Shown in pieces: positions 58,232 through 64,000 of a stretch of DNA of 64,000 bases. Each line of letters opens with the position of its first letter. Within the stretch, counting starts at the first letter, position 1. The position numbers and the translations under genes are program-made. A model generated the notes under the pieces. The model was not told the DNA's origin and searched no databases. It saw nothing but the letters and a program-made list of their open reading frames with translations. Location: positions 39,080 to 103,079 of the forward strand of contig CANNFM010000018.1 in assembly GCA_947503835.1 (NCBI GenBank), read 5' to 3'. Source of the stretch: an uncultured Aquimarina sp. Its GTDB lineage: Bacteria > Bacteroidota > Bacteroidia > Flavobacteriales > Flavobacteriaceae.

Positions 58232-59818
58232 TTAGAATTCAGAAGTAAAATGAAATTGAATTGAAGGATATTTCTGTTGTGTCATTTGTAAGCTAAATGA
58301 AGAATCCGCAAGAAACACTAATTGACCTTGTTTATCTTTTGCCAAAAATTTACTTTTTACACGTTTAAAATCTTTGAATTCTTCATTGTCAGAATCTTCA
58401 GGATCTACCCAGCATGCTTTATGAACATTTAGATTTTCATAGGTGCATTTTGCACCATACTCATGCTCTAATCGGTATTGAATAACTTCATATTGCAGTG
58501 CTCCAACGGTACCAATTACTTTTCTTCCGTTTAATTCTAAAGTAAATAATTGTGCCACTCCTTCATCCATCAATTGATCGATTCCTTTGGTCAATTGTTT
58601 AGATTTCATTGGATCGGCATTATTAATATATCTAAAATGTTCTGGTGAAAAACTTGGTATACCTTTATAATGTAGGATTTCTCCTTTAGTAAGAGTATCC
58701 CCAATTTTAAAATTACCTGTATCATGTAGCCCAACAATATCTCCTGGATATGATATGTCTACAATTTCCTTTTTCTCAGCAAAAAAAGCATTAGGACTCG
58801 AGAATTTAAGTTTTTTATTATGCCGGGTGTGTAGATACGGTACATTTCTTTCAAAAGTTCCTGAAACGATCTTCACAAAAGCCAATCTATCTCTGTGTTT
58901 AGGATCCATATTGGCATGAATCTTAAAAACAAACCCTGTAAAATCCTTTTCTTCGGGTTTTACCAAACGCATATCACTCTCCTTGGGTCTTGGAGGAGGA
59001 GCAATAGTTACAAAACAGTCTAGTAATTCCCTAACTCCAAAGTTATTTAATGCTGAACCAAAAAATACAGGTTGTAGTTCTCCTTGTTGATAAGCATCTT
59101 GATCAAATTTCGGATAAATACCCTCTACCAATTCAAGTTCTTCCCGCAATGTATCTGCAGACTCATCCCCAATAATCTTATTAAGTTCTTGAGATGATAA
59201 ATCAGAAATCTCAATAGTTTCTTCTATATTCTTTCTGCTGTCTCCACTAAAAAGGTTAATGTTTTTCTCCCAAACATTATAAATTCCTTTAAAATCATAA
59301 CCCATTCCTATTGGAAAACTTAATGGGGTAACGGTAAGGCCTAGTTTTTGTTCGATCTCATCCAGAAGTTCAAAAGCATCTTTACCTTCTCTATCAAGTT
59401 TATTGATAAAAACAATCATGGGAATGTTTCTCATTCTACATACCGATACTAATTTTTCGGTTTGCTCTTCTACACCTTTGGCGACATCAACAACAACAAT
59501 TACACTATCTACGGCAGTTAATGTTCTAAAAGTATCTTCAGAAAAATCTTTATGCCCAGGAGTATCCAGAATGTTAATCTTAATGTTTTTATATTCAAAA
59601 GCCAAAACAGAGGTAGCAACAGATATACCACGTTGACGTTCAATTTCCATAAAATCACTGGTTGCTCCTTTTTTGATTTTATTTGATTTCACCGCACCAG
59701 CTTCTTGAATTGCACCACCAAAAAGTAATAATTTTTCTGTTAATGTAGTTTTTCCCGCATCTGGGTGAGAGATGATTCCAAAGGTTCTCCTTCTTCCTAT
59801 TTCGTCTGTAAATTTCAT
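58232..59818 (-). CDS. prfC: Peptide chain release factor 3
   Basis: The 528-residue GTPase has the G1 motif HPDAGKTT (18-25), the GISVATSV switch segment, DTPGHKDFSEDT and NKLDREG. The RF3-specific segments ETFRTLTAVDS-like FSEDTFRTLTAVDS and the C-terminal domain (VGALQYEVIQYRLEHEYGA) follow. Length and order fit RF3 rather than EF-G, which is longer. RF3 removes RF1 and RF2 from the ribosome after peptide release. It stands alone on the minus strand, with a TATATTTG box upstream and the 24-bp terminator downstream. Confidence 0.96.
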   Translation of the reverse strand: MKFTDEIGRRRTFGIISHPDAGKTTLTEKLLLFGGAIQEAGAVKSNKIKKGATSDFMEIERQRGISVATSVLAFEYKNIKINILDTPGHKDFSEDTFRTLTAVDSVIVVVDVAKGVEEQTEKLVSVCRMRNIPMIVFINKLDREGKDAFELLDEIEQKLGLTVTPLSFPIGMGYDFKGIYNVWEKNINLFSGDSRKNIEETIEISDLSSQELNKIIGDESADTLREELELVEGIYPKFDQDAYQQGELQPVFFGSALNNFGVRELLDCFVTIAPPPRPKESDMRLVKPEEKDFTGFVFKIHANMDPKHRDRLAFVKIVSGTFERNVPYLHTRHNKKLKFSSPNAFFAEKKEIVDISYPGDIVGLHDTGNFKIGDTLTKGEILHYKGIPSFSPEHFRYINNADPMKSKQLTKGIDQLMDEGVAQLFTLELNGRKVIGTVGALQYEVIQYRLEHEYGAKCTYENLNVHKACWVDPEDSDNEEFKDFKRVKSKFLAKDKQGQLVFLADSSFSLQMTQQKYPSIQFHFTSEF

Positions 59819-59840
59819 TATATAGTTCGTGATGAGGATG

Positions 59841-59848
59841 CAAATATA
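59841..59848 (-). promoter_or_regulatory. -7 box TATATTTG of prfC
   Basis: The minus strand reads TATATTTG, 23 bases before the prfC ATG. No good -33 TTTG lies at the standard distance. Confidence 0.5.
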
Positions 59849-59962
59849 GTACTTAAAAAGACAATATAAGATAAGATTTTATGTCTAGATATGTAGCACA
59901 GAATAGTATATCGAGATAGGTAAAATATTGCATTTTATCCTGAAAAATTGTTTCACAACGTC

Positions 59963-59988
59963 TTTTTTTACGGATTTCCGTAAAAAAA
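59963..59988. other. Orphan terminator-like hairpin in a divergent region
   Basis: A perfect 12-bp stem (TTTTTTTACGGA / TCCGTAAAAAAA) has a 2-base loop, with A/T runs on both sides. Both neighbouring genes start rather than end here, so it does not terminate either of them. Confidence 0.65.
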
Positions 59989-60413
59989 TGTTAAAAAAAA
60001 TAAAATTTACCTTATATTTAATGTTAATATAACTTTATGTTAATTATTTATTTAACACCTATAGAAAAACCTTTTTTTATAGACTATTTAAAAATAGGCA
60101 AACCAAAAATGTTCTATGTACGCCTAAAATAGGCAGACAAGAGGGGTTTTAATTACTAAAGTATATTAATAAAATTTGAATAATAAAGTGTATTTGATCG
60201 ATTAAAAGTTGCGTTACATCGGGAAAAAAAGAAAAATAATGCGTTGAATGTTAAATATTTACAAATAATTTTCTTAAATTCGTTTATAATCAACTACGGT
60301 TAAACCATAATTTATTTATGTTTTAACTATTAAATATATAGTTTTTATAAATGTTTACAAAAGCTGATACCTATATTAGGTTTTTGTAAATGAAATTGTA
60401 AACACATCGTCAT

Positions 60414-63400
60414 ATGCAAAAAATTACTCCAAATCTAGGGCGTGGATGTTATTTTCCCACCCAAAGCCAAAATGCATTTAGATTCAAAAAAACTAACCTA
60501 CTTAGTGGGTTAGTTTTTATTGTTTTATTATTTCTGTTTTTTATACCTGCAAAAGCCCTTTCTCAAGTGGTTGATGAGGATTTTGAAGGAGGAGTTCTAC
60601 CTGTTGGTTGGACTACATCAGGTACTGCCACTACAGGAACTTTTATTGTAGGTGACCCTAATGCAACCAATTTTCAACTTGCAGATGATCATACAACCGT
60701 TGGAGTAAATGCATGTTATACCGCTTTTAATGCAACCAACTCAGATGGTGCCGACGATGTTGATGGTGGTGTGGTAACTGTACAATCTATATCATACAAT
60801 ATACCTACTACTTCTATTGCATCAATTTGGTATTTTTTTGGACAACGAGATGCTGGTGATGATAATACTGACTTTTTTTTATTAGAATATTCATTTAATG
60901 GCGGGACAAGTTATACAAACTGGGTTTCTATAGGAGATGTGACATCGAATCCTGCTTGGATACAAGCGGCTGCGGTGATTATTCCTGCAGGTTCAGATTT
61001 TGTGGTTAGAGTTTCTGCCCAGGATGGAACAATTGATGGAGATATTATTGAAGCAGGAATTGATGATTTACTAGTTACTGCTTTACCAGACACAGATAAC
61101 GATAATATAGTTGATATTTTTGACTTTGATGATGATAATGACGGAATTTCTGATTGCCAAGAAAATGGTGCTCAGGATAATGATATTGTAGATATTTTTT
61201 CTGTTAATGGAAATGCCACAGCTGATCCAGATGGAGACAATCCCTTAGAAGTTCAATTAACAGCTGATATTGCTAGTCAGAACAATTCTATAGCGATAAA
61301 CGATAGAATAGACTTTAATGATAGTTTTAACTTCTCTTTTGAAGCATTTCTCGGAAGTAATGATGGAGGAGCCGATGGTATTGCGATTGTTTTTCATAAC
61401 GATCCAGCCGGAGCAGCCGCAGTAGGTGATGCAGGAGCTGGTATTGGAGCTCTAAATATAATAGATGGTATCGTATTAGAATTAGATACTTTTGAAAATC
61501 CTGCAGCAGGTGATATAGCAAATGATCATGGTATGATATGGGATTCTGATAATCAAGCAGGAGCAGGATTATTAACTATGCCTGTAGATTTAGGAAATAT
61601 TGAAGATGGTCTTTGGCATGATGTAGTTTTATCTTGGGATGCTACTACAAGTACTATAGAATATTTTGTAGATGGTGCATCTGCAGGTAGTTTTACCGAT
61701 AGTAATTTGATTAATAATTATTTTGGAGGAAGTAATTTAGTGTTTTTTGCGTTCACGGCCTCTACAGGGCTTTTTACTAATGATCAGAGAATACGTTTTA
61801 CAAATTTATGTGATGTTCCACTATTTGTTGATGCTGATGGTGATGATGTACCCAATTATCTTGATTTAGATAGTGATAATGATGGTATCTATGATGCTAT
61901 TGAAGCCGGACATGGTGCTTCACAAACAGCAGGTGTTGTAACTGGAGCTATAGGAACTGACGGAATCCCAGATGCTGTACAAGATGCAGGACAAGAGAAT
62001 AGCGGTACTACTAATTATACAGTAGCGGACTCTGATATAGACAATACTCCAGATTTTGCAGAAATCGATAGCGATAATGATGGGTGTAATGATGTTATTG
62101 AAGCTGGTTTTACGGATGCAGCGATTGTTACAAATTATGATGGACTATTAGGAGAAACCCCAGTTGCTGTAGATAGTAATGGTATAGTTACTTCAGGAAC
62201 CGATGGGTATACGGGTACTAATTCTAGTGTAACTACAGCAGGGACTGCCCCGTCAATTACTACTCAGCCAACAAATCAAATAATCATTATTGCAGATAAT
62301 GGTAGTTTTCAAGTAACAGCATCAGGTTCAAATCTAATATATCAATGGCAGGTAAGTACTGATTTTGGATCAACATTTACAAACTTAAGTGATGACGCAA
62401 TATACTCAGGAGTTAATAATGCTACTTTAAATATTACTGGTGTTCTGCAAAGTATGAATGAGTACCAATATCAAGTTATTGTTGGTAATAGTGCTAATGT
62501 ATGTGGTGATATAACTTCTGATGTAGCGACTCTTAATGTTTATCCTGATAGCGATAATGATGCTGTCGATGACAGTACAGATTTAGATGATGATAATGAT
62601 GGTATTTTAGATACTGTAGAATGTTCACCTGGTAATCTAGATTATTCAACATTAAATTTTACAAACCAAATTATTGATGGATTTACATCTACATTTTCAG
62701 GGGCGATAACTCCTGCACCATCTGGTTCTGTTGCTTTTGGCGATGCTTTAGGAAACTTAGTATTAAGTGATCAGGTATTCGCGCAGCCAGATTATACTAT
62801 TGGTGATCGATATGTAATAACACCTTCTGCACCAGAAAGGTTTATAATTAGTAATCAAACGGTGCAATTAGCTTCATTTGATGGTCAAGCCTTTGGTGGT
62901 GATGAATGGTATGTAGAAGCTACAGGTGGATTTACTATCATCAATCCAACAGGAAGAATTTTAATAATGAGTCAGGGAGCAAATTTTGTTGTATTTAGAC
63001 CCCAAGAAGGTTCAAATTTTCCTGCCGGACCAAGTGATTGGTCAATTACAACCAATGATAAAGCACCTTCATTAACACTTCAGGCTTCTGGTAATGGGCG
63101 TTCTCCAGTAAACGTTTCTGTCATACCCGATAGTGATGATGATGGTATATCCAACTGTTTTGATTTGGATTCTGATAATGACGGTATTTATGATGCTGTT
63201 GAAGCGGGGCATGGAGCCTCTCAAACAGGAGGTATTGTATCTGGCGTTGTTGGTACTGACGGAATTCCAGATGCTGTACAAGATGCAGGACAAGAAAATA
63301 GTGGAAATACTAACTACACAGTAACAGATTCCGATACAGATAGCACCCTAGATTTTATAGAAACCGATAGCGATAATGATGGATGTGATGATGTTATTGA

Positions 63401-64000
63401 AGCTGGTTTTACTGATGCAGCCATTATTACAAATTATGATGGACTATTAGGGGAAACTCCAGTTACTGTAAATAGTAATGGTGTAGTTACTTCAGGAACC
63501 GATGGATATACAGGTACTAATTCTAGTGTAACTACAGCAGGGATTGCTCCGTCAATAGATACACAACCATCGAATTCTACAATATGCTCAGGGGCAAACA
63601 CTACATTTACAGTGGCTACTTCTAATGCAAATACGTACCAATGGCAACTATTTAATGGTAGTATTTTTGTTGATTTAACAGATACAGGAATTCATAGTGA
63701 TACAGATACTGCTACATTAGTAATTACAGGAGCCACAACATCTGATAATGGTAATCAATATCGAGTTATTGTTTCTAGTTCTACCTATGTATGTAATTCT
63801 GTGATTTCAGAAGTAAGAACTTTGACTGTTAATGCTTTACCCACAGCAGAGGCGGGTACTTCTCCGGGAGTACTGACTTGTACAACGACGACTTTAACCT
63901 TAGATGGTACAGGCAGTACCACCACCGGTGTTACCTACCTATGGACGGGAGGAACTATTGACAGTGGTGCTACGACTTTAAGCCCGGTGATCAGTGCCGC
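60414..64000 (+). CDS. Giant secreted adhesin, 5' part (runs off the right edge)
   Basis: From the ATG at 60414 the frame stays open for 1195 codons to the window end. A long N-terminal segment leads to a membrane-spanning signal (residues about 30-50; LLSGLVFIVLLFLFFIP, then KALSQ). A beta domain lies at about 53-220. A legume-lectin-like domain at about 300-460 shows FEAFLGSNDGGADGIAIVFH, GIVLELDTFEN and LWHDVVLSW. Calcium-binding thrombospondin-3-type repeats (DSDNDGIYDAIEAGHG, DSDNDGCNDVIEAGF) follow, with Ig-like segments, and a 433-residue module recurs. The last residues (TLDGTGSTTTGVTYLWTGG) begin a PKD/Ig-like array typical of SprB-like gliding adhesins with a C-terminal T9SS domain. 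That C-terminus lies outside the window, so T9SS export and a gliding or attachment role are inference. Confidence 0.85.
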   Translation, partial: MQKITPNLGRGCYFPTQSQNAFRFKKTNLLSGLVFIVLLFLFFIPAKALSQVVDEDFEGGVLPVGWTTSGTATTGTFIVGDPNATNFQLADDHTTVGVNACYTAFNATNSDGADDVDGGVVTVQSISYNIPTTSIASIWYFFGQRDAGDDNTDFFLLEYSFNGGTSYTNWVSIGDVTSNPAWIQAAAVIIPAGSDFVVRVSAQDGTIDGDIIEAGIDDLLVTALPDTDNDNIVDIFDFDDDNDGISDCQENGAQDNDIVDIFSVNGNATADPDGDNPLEVQLTADIASQNNSIAINDRIDFNDSFNFSFEAFLGSNDGGADGIAIVFHNDPAGAAAVGDAGAGIGALNIIDGIVLELDTFENPAAGDIANDHGMIWDSDNQAGAGLLTMPVDLGNIEDGLWHDVVLSWDATTSTIEYFVDGASAGSFTDSNLINNYFGGSNLVFFAFTASTGLFTNDQRIRFTNLCDVPLFVDADGDDVPNYLDLDSDNDGIYDAIEAGHGASQTAGVVTGAIGTDGIPDAVQDAGQENSGTTNYTVADSDIDNTPDFAEIDSDNDGCNDVIEAGFTDAAIVTNYDGLLGETPVAVDSNGIVTSGTDGYTGTNSSVTTAGTAPSITTQPTNQIIIIADNGSFQVTASGSNLIYQWQVSTDFGSTFTNLSDDAIYSGVNNATLNITGVLQSMNEYQYQVIVGNSANVCGDITSDVATLNVYPDSDNDAVDDSTDLDDDNDGILDTVECSPGNLDYSTLNFTNQIIDGFTSTFSGAITPAPSGSVAFGDALGNLVLSDQVFAQPDYTIGDRYVITPSAPERFIISNQTVQLASFDGQAFGGDEWYVEATGGFTIINPTGRILIMSQGANFVVFRPQEGSNFPAGPSDWSITTNDKAPSLTLQASGNGRSPVNVSVIPDSDDDGISNCFDLDSDNDGIYDAVEAGHGASQTGGIVSGVVGTDGIPDAVQDAGQENSGNTNYTVTDSDTDSTLDFIETDSDNDGCDDVIEAGFTDAAIITNYDGLLGETPVTVNSNGVVTSGTDGYTGTNSSVTTAGIAPSIDTQPSNSTICSGANTTFTVATSNANTYQWQLFNGSIFVDLTDTGIHSDTDTATLVITGATTSDNGNQYRVIVSSSTYVCNSVISEVRTLTVNALPTAEAGTSPGVLTCTTTTLTLDGTGSTTTGVTYLWTGGTIDSGATTLSPVISA
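61830..62275 (+). repeat. Internal module repeat, copy 1, of the giant adhesin
   Basis: About 446 bases encoding two calcium-binding DSDNDG segments and the linkers GTDGIPDAVQDAGQENSG and TSGTDGYTGTNSSVTTAG recur 1299 bases downstream at 63129-63574, in frame. Confidence 0.85.
63129..63574 (+). repeat. Internal module repeat, copy 2, of the giant adhesin
   Basis: This is the second copy of the 61830-62275 module. Between the copies lies a different Ig-like and beta domain block, so the unit of duplication is about 433 residues or larger. Confidence 0.85.

Larger units (their letters stand above)
59819..60413. other. Divergent region between prfC and the giant adhesin gene
   Basis: No reading frame is apparent in these 595 AT-rich bases. 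Apart from the prfC -7 box (59841-59848) and the hairpin at 59963-59988, there is a short palindrome GCCTAAAATAGGC at 60122-60134. I found no convincing TTTG-N19-TAnnTTTG promoter for the adhesin gene. Confidence 0.6.

Noticed and set aside
60138..60170. GGGGT followed by TATATTA upstream of the giant adhesin as a sixth bipartite element
   Set aside because: The CTGTA half is missing and GGGTA is not intact; the match is no better than expected in AT-rich sequence.

Overview
The window comes from an AT-rich member of the Bacteroidota, most likely a marine flavobacterium of the Flavobacteriaceae (an Aquimarina-like genome is my inference). The evidence is type IX secretion (T9SS) C-terminal sorting domains, promoters of the TTTG-N19-TAnnTTTG type, near absence of Shine-Dalgarno sequences, STN-containing TonB-dependent receptors, and the gene order rpsU-xerC-hpf-tRNAs-tuf-trnW-secE-nusG-rplKAJL-rpoBC.

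Bases 1-23430 are a surface-protein region read almost entirely on the minus strand. It holds the first 24 codons of a secreted-protein gene running off the left edge, a C1q/YadA-head fibre protein paired with a small T9SS protein, and three two-gene units. Each unit is a large secreted multidomain protein followed by a small fibronectin-III lipoprotein. Two units (15491-19493 and 19662-23430) are a tandem duplication whose ends stayed nearly identical while the middle diverged. A FAS1 lipoprotein (576-1163) and a TPR/HTH membrane regulator (13746-15407) are the only plus-strand genes here. An array of ~198-bp repeats lies at 1278-1910.

Bases 23847-28073 encode an ECF sigma factor, a FecR-type anti-sigma and a TonB-dependent receptor: a cell-surface signalling system without a SusD partner. 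The main discovery candidate is a bipartite element, AATAGGGTA-N13-CTGTA, upstream of fecR and of four of the five secreted-protein transcription units, always with the 13-base spacer and in promoter orientation. It suggests that this ECF system drives the surface-protein cluster. A second element, an 11-bp-period repeat of TGTAGGGGTA, lies further upstream of three of them.

Bases 28098-41901 are mixed housekeeping: a second TPR/HTH regulator, cystathionine beta-synthase, an AraC regulator, a membrane peroxiredoxin-like protein, a DUF2851 protein, a PspC/K+ channel pair, an AGCS symporter, an HhH protein, an acyl-CoA dehydrogenase and a surface alpha-amylase with a double LacI-type operator.

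Bases 41925-57243 are the translation/transcription core, with five tRNAs. rpsU carries a full-strength Shine-Dalgarno, matching the known bS21 autoregulation of Bacteroidota. Then come a DUF3467 protein, a DUF962/Mpo1-like protein and prfC. From 60414 to the right edge runs the open 5' part of a giant adhesin with a lectin-like domain and calcium-binding thrombospondin-3-type repeats.
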